42,260 bases of DNA from Aeromonas bestiarum (GTDB taxonomy: Bacteria; Pseudomonadota; Gammaproteobacteria; Enterobacterales; Aeromonadaceae). The notes beneath the pieces were generated by a model. That model was not told where the DNA came from. It worked only from the letters and a program-made list of their open reading frames with translations, and did not search any database. Shown here one piece after another: positions 1 through 8,419 of the stretch. A program made the translations under genes and the position numbers. Position 1 is the first letter of the stretch; every line of letters starts with the position of its first letter. The DNA lies in NCBI RefSeq assembly GCF_000819745.1, contig NZ_CDDA01000035.1:1-42260 (forward strand). Direction: 5' to 3'.

Positions 1-18
1 ATAACTGGGACAGAGCCT

Positions 19-47
19 AAAAAAAGCCCCGGCCAGTGGCCGGGGCT
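19..47 (-). terminator. Rho-independent terminator of the L,D-transpeptidase gene
   Basis: A perfect 10-bp stem (AGCCCCGGCC / GGCCGGGGCT) with a 3-nt loop. On the minus strand it is followed by a run of seven T. It lies about 20 bp past the stop codon of the L,D-transpeptidase gene. Confidence 0.9.
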
Positions 48-67
48 AGAGACGATTGGCGCCAGGA

Positions 68-994
68 TCAGCGATTGATCGCGATCGGCATGCCGCTGCG
101 CTGTTCCAGCGCCTGCTTGACCAGCTGGGAATCGCTGTCGGCATGGGCGATGAAACGGGTCACGGCCGGGGTCATCGGCAGCGGAGCCGGCAGGCTGGAG
201 TTGAACTCCTCCTGGCTGCGGGAGAGCGGCTGATGCACTTCCAGATAACGGCGACCATCCGGCTCGACCGAGGCCTTGATCGGCTGGTTCACGAACTGCA
301 CGCGGGTGCCGACCGGTATCTTCTTGAACAGGTATTCGATGTCTTCGTTGCGCAGACGCACGCAACCGTGGCTCACCCGCAGACCTATGCCGAACTGGGC
401 ATTGGTGCCGTGGATGGCGTACATCTTGCCGATGTAGAGCGCAAACAGCCCCATGGGGTTGTCCGGGCCGGCGGGCCAGACTGCCGGCAGGCTCTCGCCA
501 CGGGCGGCATACTCGGCATGCATCTTGGCGGTCGGGGTCCAGGTCGGGCCCGCCTTCTTGCGCTGCACGCTGGTCACCCAGTTTTCCGGGGTGTCGGTGC
601 CGAGCTGGCCGATGCCGATGGGCAGCACTTCCACCACCTTCTTGCCTTTCGGGTAGTAGTAGAGGCGCATCTCGGCCACGTTCAGCACTAGCCCCTCGCG
701 CGGGGCATCCGGCAGGATCAGCTGATGCGGCACTATGAGCTTCTCGCCGGTCTGCAGCAGCAGGGGATCCGCCTTGGGGTTGGCCTCGAGCATGTTGGTC
801 AGACCCAGCTGGAATTTGGCGGCCGCGGCTTCCAGCGGCTGGCCATTTTCCTCTGCCGGCACCACGTATTCCAGATTTTCACCCACCAGACGGCTGTTGG
901 CCGCAGGCAGGGCATATTCAACAGCAAGCACTGGCGCGGCGGCCAAGACGAGGCTGCAGCACAGAGCGGCCGCAGTATTGTGAAGGAGCTTCAT
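68..994 (-). CDS. L,D-transpeptidase (ErfK/YbiS/YcfS family)
   Basis: A 308-aa periplasmic L,D-transpeptidase. The family cross-links peptidoglycan or attaches Braun lipoprotein to it. The start at 994 is preceded by AGGAAAG and gives a clear signal peptide (hydrophobic core, cleavage near residue 24 at VLA). Starts further upstream add a low-complexity arginine-rich extension with no signal. A LysM-like segment precedes the YkuD catalytic domain (about residues 100-240). The active-site signature is complete: H195 in AIHGT and [11 protein letters not shown] with the nucleophile Cys211 and His209. Length matches E. coli YbiS and ErfK (about 306-310 aa). It is a single-gene unit with its own terminator. 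Which paralogue it is (LdtA, LdtB or LdtC) cannot be told from sequence alone. Confidence 0.93.
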   Translation of the reverse strand: MKLLHNTAAALCCSLVLAAAPVLAVEYALPAANSRLVGENLEYVVPAEENGQPLEAAAAKFQLGLTNMLEANPKADPLLLQTGEKLIVPHQLILPDAPREGLVLNVAEMRLYYYPKGKKVVEVLPIGIGQLGTDTPENWVTSVQRKKAGPTWTPTAKMHAEYAARGESLPAVWPAGPDNPMGLFALYIGKMYAIHGTNAQFGIGLRVSHGCVRLRNEDIEYLFKKIPVGTRVQFVNQPIKASVEPDGRRYLEVHQPLSRSQEEFNSSLPAPLPMTPAVTRFIAHADSDSQLVKQALEQRSGMPIAINR

Positions 995-1165
995 AACTTT
1001 CCTGTAATGGATGACGTGGTTCAAGACTCTGGGCTGACCCGGGATCGGCTGGGCGGTCCGGGGGCGGAGAGAAGGCCGCCATTTTTCTCCTCTCTTGGCC
1101 AAAATTCAACAAGCAAATGGGGCGGCGACGCAGGATTTTATGCCCCCGCGCGCCGCCGGGCAGTT

Positions 1166-2422
1166 TTAGCCGTTGCTGACGGATCCCCGTTGCCAGGTGC
1201 GCATATCGTAACCTGTGGGAGATTGGTGCAACCGCAGATGAAATTGCTCAATGATGGCAAAGATATGGTCGAAAATATCGGCCTGGATCCCTTCGTAATC
1301 GGCCCAGGCGGTGGTCGCGGTGAAGCAGTAAATCTCCAGCGGCAAACCGTCCGTGGTCGGCGCCAGCTGGCGTACCATCAGCGTCATGTCCTTGCGAATG
1401 CCGGGATGGGCCCGCAGGTAGGCGTCCAGATAGGCGCGCAGGGTACCCAGATTGGTGAGGTGACGACCGTTGATGGGACAGCTCAAGGCATCGCTGAGCT
1501 GCTGGTTGTAGACGCTCAGCTCCTGCTCCTTGTGGCTCAGATAAGGCGCCAGCAGCTGGGCCTGCTTGAGCTGCAACTGCTCATCCGCGCTCAGAAAACG
1601 CACGCTGGTCATGTCGATGCTGACGCTGCGCTTGATGCGGCGACCGCCGGATTCCGTCATCCCCTGCCAGTTTTTGAAGGAGTCGGAGATGAGGGCATAG
1701 GTGGGTATGGTGGTGATGGTCTTGTCCCAGTTCGACACCTTGACGGTAGTGAGACCTATGTCAGTCACCTCGCCGTCGGCGCCGTACTTGTCCATCTGCA
1801 GCCAGTCGCCGACGCTCAGCATGCGGTTGGCGGAGAGCTGGATCCCCGCCACCAGGCCGAGGATGGGATCCTTGAACACCAACATCAGCACGGCTGTCAT
1901 GGCACCCAGGCCGCTGAACAGGAACAGCGGTGACTTGCCGAGCAGCAGGGCTATCATCAGGATGCCGACCAGTATGCTGCCTACCAGTTTTACCCCCTGG
2001 AAGATGCCGCGCAGCGGCAGATCCCGCCCGAGCCGGGTGTAGCGGCTCACCGACAGCATGCAGTCGAGCAGGGCGAACAGCGCCAGCAGCAGGAACAGCA
2101 GGATCCAGAACTGGGCCAGCATCTCGATCCACTGCAGGCTCTCGGATTTGCGCGGCAGCCAGATCTCGGCCTGACCGAGCAGCACAGCCCCCTGCAACAC
2201 CAGGGCGAGCCGGTAGAACAAGCGCTGTTGCAGCTGAGGCGGCAGCCACACCTGCTTGGTCTTGCCGAGGATGCCAACCAACCGCACCAGAAGTACCCGG
2301 TGCAACAGCATGTGCAACACCAGCGAGGTAAGGACGATAAAGCCCAGGGCGATCACCAGTGCCATCAGGCCGCTGACTTCGATCCCCATGCCGGTCAGCC
2401 AGTGAAAAAACATCTCCTTCAT
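1166..2422 (-). CDS. ybdG: Mechanosensitive channel of the MscS family, YbdG (MscM) type
   Basis: A 418-aa inner-membrane channel that would open under membrane tension and release solutes on hypo-osmotic shock. ATG 2422 follows TTGGAGGTAGGG, a strong ribosome-binding site; a TTG four codons upstream is less likely. About five hydrophobic helices fill residues 1-190. The MscS pore/beta core follows, with VFKDPILGLVAGIQL and the loop LGDW-like SVGDWLQMDKYGADG. The C-terminal part, with IRKDMTLMVRQLAP and FHLRLHQSPTG, closely resembles E. coli YbdG as I remember it (415 aa). It is probably monocistronic, between the ackA terminator and the L,D-transpeptidase promoter region. The 171 bp after its stop hold only a GC-rich stretch and a TAAAAT box at about 1136-1141 that could serve the downstream gene. 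Confidence 0.92.
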   Translation of the reverse strand: MKEMFFHWLTGMGIEVSGLMALVIALGFIVLTSLVLHMLLHRVLLVRLVGILGKTKQVWLPPQLQQRLFYRLALVLQGAVLLGQAEIWLPRKSESLQWIEMLAQFWILLFLLLALFALLDCMLSVSRYTRLGRDLPLRGIFQGVKLVGSILVGILMIALLLGKSPLFLFSGLGAMTAVLMLVFKDPILGLVAGIQLSANRMLSVGDWLQMDKYGADGEVTDIGLTTVKVSNWDKTITTIPTYALISDSFKNWQGMTESGGRRIKRSVSIDMTSVRFLSADEQLQLKQAQLLAPYLSHKEQELSVYNQQLSDALSCPINGRHLTNLGTLRAYLDAYLRAHPGIRKDMTLMVRQLAPTTDGLPLEIYCFTATTAWADYEGIQADIFDHIFAIIEQFHLRLHQSPTGYDMRTWQRGSVSNG

Positions 2423-2512
2423 CCCTACCTCCAATGCGTGAAACAGTTGTCAGGGTACGTATCTGCCACCCCATGTCAAATGACAAGCCGCTCAACCAGG
2501 GGCCGGAAACGA

Positions 2513-2538
2513 CAACGCCCGGCACAGGCCGGGCGTTG
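2513..2538 (-). terminator. Stem-loop terminator of ackA
   Basis: An 11-bp perfect stem (CAACGCCCGGC / GCCGGGCGTTG) with loop ACAG, starting 19 bp after the ackA stop. The downstream T-rich tail is interrupted (TGTCGTTT), so termination may be partial. Confidence 0.75.
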
Positions 2539-2556
2539 ATTCAGGGCGAGGTGGCG

Positions 2557-3756
2557 TTAGCCGACCAGGCTCAGGGCATCGCGGGCGATGACCAGCTCTT
2601 CGTTGGTGGGCATCACCAGCGCCAGGCGGCTGCCTTCGGCCGTGATGGGACCCTCGCCACCGAGCACGGCGGCATTGTTCGCCTCTTTATCTACCTTGAA
2701 GCCGAACAGGGCCAGACGATCCAGCACCATCTCGCGCACCATGGCGGCGTTTTCACCGATACCGCCGGTGAACACCAGAGCGTCCAGACGACCCTCCATG
2801 GCGGCGGCATAGGCACCGACATACTTGGCCACCCGGTAGGTGAACACATCGAGCGCACGCTTGGCGCCGGCGTCGGTCGCATAGTTGGTGGTGACATAGC
2901 GGCAGTCACTGCTCACCTCGGTCAGGCCAAGCAGACCGGACTCACGGGTGAGGGTGTGGTTGATCTCGTCCACGCTGTAACCGAGCTGGTCGTGCATGAA
3001 GAAGACCACGGCGGGGTCTATGTCGCCGCAACGGGTGCCCATCGCCAGCCCTTCCAGCGGGGTCAGGCCCATGGAGGTGTCGACGGACTCGCCGTTCTTG
3101 ATGGCGCAGACGGAGGCACCGTTGCCCAGGTGGCAGTTGATGATGTTGAGCTCGGCCAGCGGCTTGCCCAGCGCCTTGGCGGCTTCTTCCGCGATGAAGC
3201 GGTGGGAGGTGCCGTGAGCGCCGTAACGACGGATGCCGTTCTCTTTGTAGAGCTTGTAGGGCAGCGCGTAGAGATAGGCTTCCTGCGGCAGGGTCTGGTG
3301 GAAAGCGGTGTCGAACACGGCCACGTTCTTCTCGACCAGGGCCGGGAAGACCTTGAGCGCGGCACGGATGCCGATGAGGTGCGCCGGGTTGTGCAGGGGA
3401 GCGAACGGAATGGCGGCTTCGATGCCGGCAATCACGCCATCATCGATGCGAACGGAGCGGGAGAACTGCTCGCCACCGTGCACGATGCGATGGCCAATGG
3501 CCACCAGCTGCTCGGCCAGAGAGGGATCCTGGGGCAGGATGTGACCCACTATATGGTCGAGGGCAGCCTGGTGTGCGGCGCCCGCTCCCAGCATGGCTTC
3601 GCCCTTGACCCCGTGGAGTTTCCATTTGATACGTGCATCATCCAGATTGAAGCATTCGGCCAGGCCGGACAGCATGTCCTCACCTGTTTCGGCGTCCATT
3701 ACGGCAAATTTCAGGGAAGAGCTACCGCAGTTAAGGATCAATACCAACTTGCTCAT
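2557..3756 (-). CDS. ackA: Acetate kinase
   Basis: A 399-aa cytosolic acetate kinase that interconverts acetate + ATP and acetyl phosphate + ADP in overflow and fermentative metabolism. The family signatures are all present: [11 protein letters not shown] with Asn9, [19 protein letters not shown], the phosphate loop [25 protein letters not shown] and the C-terminal [11 protein letters not shown]. Length is the family norm. The start follows AGGAAG with a 9-nt spacer. The usual partner pta (phosphotransacetylase) is not next to it: the neighbours are a mechanosensitive channel and a YhcH-type protein. This is therefore either a stand-alone second acetate kinase or a species whose ackA and pta are separated. 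Propionate kinase is an alternative that sequence reading cannot fully exclude. Confidence 0.95.
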   Translation of the reverse strand: MSKLVLILNCGSSSLKFAVMDAETGEDMLSGLAECFNLDDARIKWKLHGVKGEAMLGAGAAHQAALDHIVGHILPQDPSLAEQLVAIGHRIVHGGEQFSRSVRIDDGVIAGIEAAIPFAPLHNPAHLIGIRAALKVFPALVEKNVAVFDTAFHQTLPQEAYLYALPYKLYKENGIRRYGAHGTSHRFIAEEAAKALGKPLAELNIINCHLGNGASVCAIKNGESVDTSMGLTPLEGLAMGTRCGDIDPAVVFFMHDQLGYSVDEINHTLTRESGLLGLTEVSSDCRYVTTNYATDAGAKRALDVFTYRVAKYVGAYAAAMEGRLDALVFTGGIGENAAMVREMVLDRLALFGFKVDKEANNAAVLGGEGPITAEGSRLALVMPTNEELVIARDALSLVG

Positions 3757-3931
3757 GTTCTACATCTTCCTGTGCTTCGGCTTTATGCCGACAGTGTCGT
3801 GTCATCCAGAAGTGGATGGGATTCCCCTGCCGGGGGCTTATGGTCGCAGGAAAGTGCGCCCAATTTTTCAATACGTTAAGTGCGGATCCTGATGATTCCG
3901 TGCACTCATCTTGGCCAGGCTGCACCGGCGG

Positions 3932-4475
<544 letters not shown>

Positions 4476-4620
4476 GTGTCACACCGTCTGCAATCCGTGC
4501 AGACAGGAGTAGAGCATTTGCTCGTGCCGAGCGTGATGAGGCCACTGTTACACACTCATCCGCAGCTTGCCAAGAGGCGCAAGCGTATTCGCCCAGTGAT
4601 CGTACCAGCTGAAACAATAT
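4476..4620 (-). ncRNA. Candidate structured RNA or leader (hairpin-rich intergenic region)
   Basis: This is the main part of a 303-bp gene-free stretch between the YhcH-type gene and the acyltransferase. Three perfect inverted repeats follow one another: GTCTGCA / TGCAGAC (4486-4504), GAGCA / TGCTC (4512-4523) and GATGAG / CTCATC (4535-4540 with 4555-4560). They lead into the terminator-like hairpin at 4455-4475 on the minus strand. An AT-rich patch at 4612-4625 could supply a -10 box (TAATAT on the minus strand), but no convincing -35 is visible. It could be a small RNA of about 150-170 nt or the 5' leader of the YhcH-type gene. It does not resemble 6S RNA, SRP RNA or any riboswitch I know. 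Confidence 0.35.
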
Positions 4621-4658
4621 TATTCACTACTCCATCGCCGCCGACTTTGACCAGACGC

Positions 4659-4688
4659 AAAAACGGGAGCATCTGCTCCCGTTTTTTT
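4659..4688. terminator. Bidirectional Rho-independent terminator
   Basis: Stem AACGGGAGCA / TGCTCCCGTT with a 2-nt loop, five A on one side and seven T on the other. It ends the acyltransferase transcript on the minus strand, and would also stop any plus-strand transcript from the preceding intergenic region. Confidence 0.9.
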
Positions 4689-4705
4689 CGTACAACCGGT
4701 TTCAT

Positions 4706-5812
4706 TCAAGCCTTGCGGGCGTTTTCCACCGGCTTGGCATACATGGCGCGCCAGATGCTCTTGTGCTCTTGTGGCACCTCTGACTGACGGGTCAGGAAGG
4801 CCGCCTGCTCTATGGTATTGGCCTTGCCGGACACATCTGCGGCCAGGTAGTTGCCCGGGAAGAGGCGATAGTTGCCCCAGATCGCCTTGTCGATCAGCGC
4901 CGCCAGTTCGTCCGGATCGCTGAACCCCTCGGTGATGGGGGCGCCGAAGGAGACGTGTACCCGCCCCTTCTGGCCGACGATGCCGGCGACTATGCTTTCG
5001 ATGTCCTCGAACTCGCCCTTCTCGTAGCTGCCGTTGACCGACTTCTCGTACAGCTCGCGCGCCTTGGCTTTGTCGGTGGGATCCAGCTCGTAGCTGATGC
5101 TGACCGGCACTATGTTGAGGCTGCGCATGTAGTCGACGAAGTCGATTTTCTGCTTCTTGCCGTCCACATAGAACATCTTGAGGATGGCCGGATCCGTCTT
5201 GTCATCGCCATTCTTGGCACGCCCTTCCTTCTGGGCGATCCAGATGGAGTGACCCTCGTGCACCGACTGGCCTATGTAGGCAGACAGCTCGCCGAGCATT
5301 TTCATCATCTCCCGCGGCCCCTTGGCGGAGCGCTTGACGATGAAGCTCTTGTTGAGCTTCATCAGCTCGGTCGCGCAGGGTTTGCGCAGCAGGTTGTCAC
5401 CGATGGCGATGCGCACCGTATCGAAGCCGTGGGTATGCAGTCCCCAGTTGACGAACGCCGGATCCATGGCGATGTCCCTGTGGTTGGAGACAAACAGGTA
5501 GCCCTGCTCCTTCTTCAGGTGCTCGATCCCCGAGAAGGTCACGCCCTTGGTGGAAGTGGCAATCATGCGGGACATGTAACGGGTCACGCCCATCTGCACC
5601 TGATGAATGGTGGTCACCTTGGACCACTTGTAGCGCAGGAACTGACGGATCAGCGGGCGTATGGCCCAGCCCAGCCAGCTCATCAGGGAGCCGAAACGAT
5701 ACTTGGCGATGGCGCCAACGAATTCATCATCCCGGATCAGCCGTTCTATGGCTGCCGGCACTTCTTCATCGCGGTAGGGGCGAATGTCCGCGAATCTATC
5801 TACTTCTGTCAC
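4706..5812 (-). CDS. PlsC-like (glycerol-phosphate) acyltransferase family protein
   Basis: A 368-aa protein with an acyltransferase domain of the PlsB/PlsC superfamily, expected at the inner membrane in phospholipid or lipid modification. The domain lies at about residues 85-260. The active-site block reads FVSNHRDIAMDPAF: the spacing is H-x5-D, not the classical H-x4-D. The second block holds NKSFIVKRSAKGPREM, and the third IWIAQKEGRAK, like the EGTRS-type motif of the superfamily. The start is taken as GTG 5812, because AAGGCT lies 7 nt upstream and the sequence before it (a TTG start at 5875) shows no coding character. The C-terminal 100 residues are family-specific. Substrate unknown. 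It is monocistronic with its own terminator. Confidence 0.8.
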   Translation of the reverse strand: MTEVDRFADIRPYRDEEVPAAIERLIRDDEFVGAIAKYRFGSLMSWLGWAIRPLIRQFLRYKWSKVTTIHQVQMGVTRYMSRMIATSTKGVTFSGIEHLKKEQGYLFVSNHRDIAMDPAFVNWGLHTHGFDTVRIAIGDNLLRKPCATELMKLNKSFIVKRSAKGPREMMKMLGELSAYIGQSVHEGHSIWIAQKEGRAKNGDDKTDPAILKMFYVDGKKQKIDFVDYMRSLNIVPVSISYELDPTDKAKARELYEKSVNGSYEKGEFEDIESIVAGIVGQKGRVHVSFGAPITEGFSDPDELAALIDKAIWGNYRLFPGNYLAADVSGKANTIEQAAFLTRQSEVPQEHKSIWRAMYAKPVENARKA

Positions 5813-5946
5813 AGTGTCAGCCTTGCATGTAAGGAGTCGCGGCCAACCGAGTTGGCCGGGAAATTCAGGGCGCAATTTTACACGCTTTTATGCCAAGGGG
5901 TATGTGATGTGCGTAGATAGTGAGATCTGACCAGTGAAATGAATAA

Positions 5947-5965
5947 ATGGCCCCGTTCGGGCCAT
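5947..5965 (-). terminator. Terminator of the lost cueO gene
   Basis: Stem ATGGCCC / GGGCCAT with a 5-nt loop, starting 5 bp past the stop codon of the cueO remnant and followed on the minus strand by TTATTCATTTC. It is a leftover of the original oxidase transcription unit, and may now serve the racemase transcript. Confidence 0.65.
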
Positions 5966-5969
5966 CTTT

Positions 5970-6179
5970 TTACTCTTCCACCGTGAACGAGATCATCATG
6001 CCGGTGTCCTCGTGCTCCAGCAGGTGACAGTGGGCCATGTAGGCCCGCTCCTTCGGCGCCGGGTGATCGAAACGCACCAGCACCTCGCTGCGCCCGCCCT
6101 CCACTTTCACTATGTCCTTCCAGCCGGCACGGTGCTGTGCCACCGGCTGGCCGTTGATCCGCTGGCCTGAGGGCGCCAT
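5970..6179 (-). pseudogene. cueO: 3' remnant of a CueO-type multicopper oxidase gene
   Basis: About 65 codons match the extreme C-terminus of CueO (periplasmic cuprous oxidase for copper tolerance, normally over 500 aa). The run [14 protein letters not shown] and the last copper-binding cluster [14 protein letters not shown] are intact, followed by the natural stop and a terminator. Everything upstream is missing: the signal sequence, the first two cupredoxin domains and three of the four copper-ligand clusters. The remnant starts at the edge of a perfect 14-bp inverted repeat (6161-6193), and the other arm of that repeat is the end of the racemase gene. An ATG happens to lie in the repeat loop, so a 69-aa peptide could be made, but it cannot bind the full copper set. 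Confidence 0.87.
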
Positions 6180-6193
6180 GCCCTCAGGCCAGC
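6161..6193. repeat. Perfect 14-bp inverted repeat at the racemase/cueO junction
   Basis: Arms GCTGGCCTGAGGGC (6161-6174) and its exact reverse complement (6180-6193) around a 5-nt loop. The right arm contains the last codons and stop of the racemase gene; the left arm belongs to the cueO remnant. It may work as a terminator-like hairpin for the racemase transcript, but it has no T run. Confidence 0.9.
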
Positions 6194-6876
6194 GCCAGAC
6201 TCACCGCAGCCTCGGCGTGGATTGCGGTGGTGTCGTAGAGCGGCACCGCCGCCTCGGCCTCCCCCACCAGCAGCGCAATCTCGGTGCAGCCCAGGATCAC
6301 CGCCTGGGCGCCCGCCTCGGCCAGCCCGGCTATGATGGCCAGGTACTCGGCCTGCGATGCGTCGCGAATGTCGCCAAGGCACAGCTCGTCATAGATGATG
6401 CGGTGTACCCGCTCCCGCTGCGCCTCGTCGGGCACCAGCACCTCCAGCCCGAACTTGTCCTGCAGCCGCCCCTTGTAGAAATCCTGCTCCATGGTGAAGC
6501 GGGTGCCGAGCAGCCCGACCCTTTGTATCCCGTCCGCTTGCAGGCGACGGGCGGTGGCATCGGCGATATGGAGCAGCGGAATGTCGATGGCGGCCTCAAT
6601 CTCGGGCGCCACCTTGTGCATGGTGTTGGTGCCGATCAGCAGAAAATCGGCGCCGCCGGCCTGGATGGCCCGCGCTTCTGCCGCCAGCAGGCGGGCGGTG
6701 GCGGGCCAGTCGCCGACGTGCTGCAACCGCTCTATCTCGGCAAAGTCGACGCTGCTCAGCAGCACCCGCGCCGAGTGCAGGCCGCCGAGCCGCGCCCGCA
6801 CGCCCCGGTTGAGCGCCTGATAGTAGCTGACGGTGGACTCCCAGCTCATGCCACCCAGCAGACCGATACATTTCAT
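6184..6876 (-). CDS. ygeA: Aspartate/glutamate racemase family protein, YgeA type
   Basis: A 230-aa cytosolic, cofactor-independent amino-acid racemase. The N-terminus [15 protein letters not shown] and the blocks [23 protein letters not shown] and GCTEIALL align closely with E. coli YgeA. Typical racemases use two cysteines. Here the first position is Thr83 (in GTNTMH) and the second is Cys197, the same Thr/Cys pair reported for YgeA, which favours L-aspartate and L-glutamate. The ribosome-binding site AAGGAGG is near perfect. The two LysE exporter genes lie immediately upstream on the same strand, with a terminator between, so racemase and export may be linked in function. Homoserine and other amino acids remain possible substrates. 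Confidence 0.9.
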   Translation of the reverse strand: MKCIGLLGGMSWESTVSYYQALNRGVRARLGGLHSARVLLSSVDFAEIERLQHVGDWPATARLLAAEARAIQAGGADFLLIGTNTMHKVAPEIEAAIDIPLLHIADATARRLQADGIQRVGLLGTRFTMEQDFYKGRLQDKFGLEVLVPDEAQRERVHRIIYDELCLGDIRDASQAEYLAIIAGLAEAGAQAVILGCTEIALLVGEAEAAVPLYDTTAIHAEAAVSLALA

Positions 6877-6933
6877 GAGACCTCCTTGTACAAACCAAAC
6901 AGAGGGCGCCGCTCACCACGTCGCCAATGGAAT

Positions 6934-6953
6934 AAAAAAGGCCCCGCAGGGCC
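6934..6953 (-). terminator. Terminator of the first LysE gene
   Basis: Stem GGCCC / GGGCC with a 4-nt loop followed by six T on the minus strand, 45 bp after the LysE stop. It separates the exporter from the racemase. Confidence 0.85.
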
Positions 6954-6997
6954 AACAAGACAGCCGGTAAAGGCCCGGGCTCAAGGTCAGGCCCGGA

Positions 6998-7588
6998 CTA
7001 AATCCAGATCATCAGCACGCAGGCCGCCGTGGCGATCCCCATGCCCAGATTGAAACGACGCCAGCCACGGGCGGTGCGGATGATGCGGCGCACCTGGGCA
7101 CCGAACAGCACCCAGAAGGCACCGGTATAGAGGCCGGTCACGAAGAAGATGCCGAGCACCCAGATGGCGGAGGGCCAGTAGGCCTCTCCCGCCAGGGTGA
7201 AACCGCTGATGGCGGAGAGCGCCATCATCCAGGCCTTGGGGTTGAGCAGTTGCAGCATGGCGCCCTGATGGGCCGGGATGAGCGGCCGGTTGCCCTCGGC
7301 CGGGCCGCTGGCGGTCGCCACCTTCCAGGCCAGCCAGAGCAGGTAGGCCGAACCGATGAGCTTGAGGCCGTCGTGCAGCAGCGGCACCTTTTCAAACATG
7401 ACGCCAAGACCCAGCGCCGTGGCCAGGATCATCAGATTGATCCCCCCGACTACCCCCACCAGCAGGGGAAGGGTGCGGCGAAAACCCTGCGCCGCCCCGG
7501 CACTGGTGAGCAGCATGTTGTTGGGGCCCGGCGTACCGCAGGTGATGAGGGCAAAGCCCGCCAGGGGAAACAACCAGTTCAGATCCAT
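6998..7588 (-). CDS. LysE/RhtB family amino-acid exporter (copy 1)
   Basis: A 196-aa inner-membrane protein with about six hydrophobic helices and the family's N-terminal signature TCGTPGPNNMLL. A second conserved block is LNPKAWMMALSAIS. The family exports amino acids such as lysine, threonine, homoserine or cysteine; the substrate cannot be read from sequence. The start at 7588 (MDLNWL) follows AGAGGTTGAG, and upstream codons lack membrane character. It is a paralogue of the next gene (7707-8303), with the same two signature blocks. Its upstream region carries TTGTATCA (minus strand), which matches one half of the palindrome in the neighbouring exporter/MocR intergenic region. Confidence 0.9.
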   Translation of the reverse strand: MDLNWLFPLAGFALITCGTPGPNNMLLTSAGAAQGFRRTLPLLVGVVGGINLMILATALGLGVMFEKVPLLHDGLKLIGSAYLLWLAWKVATASGPAEGNRPLIPAHQGAMLQLLNPKAWMMALSAISGFTLAGEAYWPSAIWVLGIFFVTGLYTGAFWVLFGAQVRRIIRTARGWRRFNLGMGIATAACVLMIWI

Positions 7589-7706
7589 CTCAACCTCTTG
7601 GTGATACAAACGCCGGCTCGGCGGCAAGCCTTCTAATATGCAGAGCCAGCCCCGCGGCGACAAGTCAGAAATGGCTCTTTCTTGCTAGCCGCCAGCGCGG
7701 CGCGGC

Positions 7707-8303
7707 TCAATACCAGAGCATGACCACACAGAGCGCCGTCAGCACACCGAGGGAGCTATTGAGGCGCCGCCAGCCCCGATCCGTGCTGATCCAGTTGCTC
7801 AGCTGATGGCCGAACAAGACCCAGACAAAGCAGACCGGCAGGGCCACCAGCACAAACATGGTCATCACGGCGAGCTGGCTCGGCCAGTAGCTGGCCCCGG
7901 TCAGGCTGAACAGACTGATGGCGGAGATGCCCATCATCCAGGCCTTGGGATTGAGAAACTGGAAGCCCAGCCCTTCCAGCAGGGTCAGCGGACGGGCGCG
8001 TCGGGCCGGATCACCGGGGGCACCGGCCACGGCGATGCGCCACGCCAGCAGCAACAGATAGAGGCTGCCGAAGATCTGCAGCCCCAGCCGCAGCAGGGGC
8101 CAGCGCTCGAACAGAGGATAGAGCCCCAGCGCCAGCACAAGTTGCAGCACGGGTTGACCCACAGCCACGCCCATCAGGTGCGGCAGGGTGCGGCGCACCC
8201 CGAAGTTGGCGCCGGAGGCGGTCAGCATGAGGTTGTTGGGGCCCGGCGTGCCACAGGTGAGCACGGCGAAGCCAAACAGGGTGGCATACCATTCTATCGT
8301 CAT
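7707..8303 (-). CDS. LysE/RhtB family amino-acid exporter (copy 2)
   Basis: A 198-aa inner-membrane exporter of the LysE superfamily with TCGTPGPNNLMLTASG and LNPKAWMMGISAIS and about six membrane helices. AGGAGT lies 6-7 nt before ATG 8303; an adjacent ATG at 8306 is the alternative start. It is divergent from the MocR regulator, with only 116 bp between the starts and a perfect palindrome in the gap, so this exporter is the most likely target of that regulator. No strong terminator is seen after it, so transcription could run on into the second exporter gene. Confidence 0.9.
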   Translation of the reverse strand: MTIEWYATLFGFAVLTCGTPGPNNLMLTASGANFGVRRTLPHLMGVAVGQPVLQLVLALGLYPLFERWPLLRLGLQIFGSLYLLLLAWRIAVAGAPGDPARRARPLTLLEGLGFQFLNPKAWMMGISAISLFSLTGASYWPSQLAVMTMFVLVALPVCFVWVLFGHQLSNWISTDRGWRRLNSSLGVLTALCVVMLWY

Positions 8304-8322
8304 CATTGACTCCTGAACTGCA

Positions 8323-8344
8323 CACATTGTATCGATACAATGTG
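8323..8344. promoter_or_regulatory. Perfect 22-bp palindrome, candidate MocR operator
   Basis: Half-site CACATTGTATC mirrored exactly by GATACAATGTG. It lies 20 bp upstream of the LysE copy 2 start and just upstream of the candidate mocR promoter. Its position between divergent regulator and target genes, and its perfect symmetry, suggest a dimer-binding operator. Confidence 0.7.
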
Positions 8345-8354
8345 CCATTCTTGA

Positions 8355-8384
8355 TTGTTATTGGGTGTAAATTCACGCTATATT
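8355..8384 (+). promoter_or_regulatory. Candidate promoter of the MocR gene
   Basis: TTGTTA, an 18-bp spacer and TATATT. It places the transcript start about 30 nt before ATG 8420, next to the palindrome. Confidence 0.45.
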
Positions 8385-8419
8385 GCGAACAAATTTGGAT
8401 CAATGGATTTATTGTCACC

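Noticed and set aside
4580..4620. Possible sigma-54 promoter (TGGTACG...) on the minus strand in the hairpin-rich region
   Set aside because: The -24 half is similar, but the -12 half lacks GC at the correct spacing.
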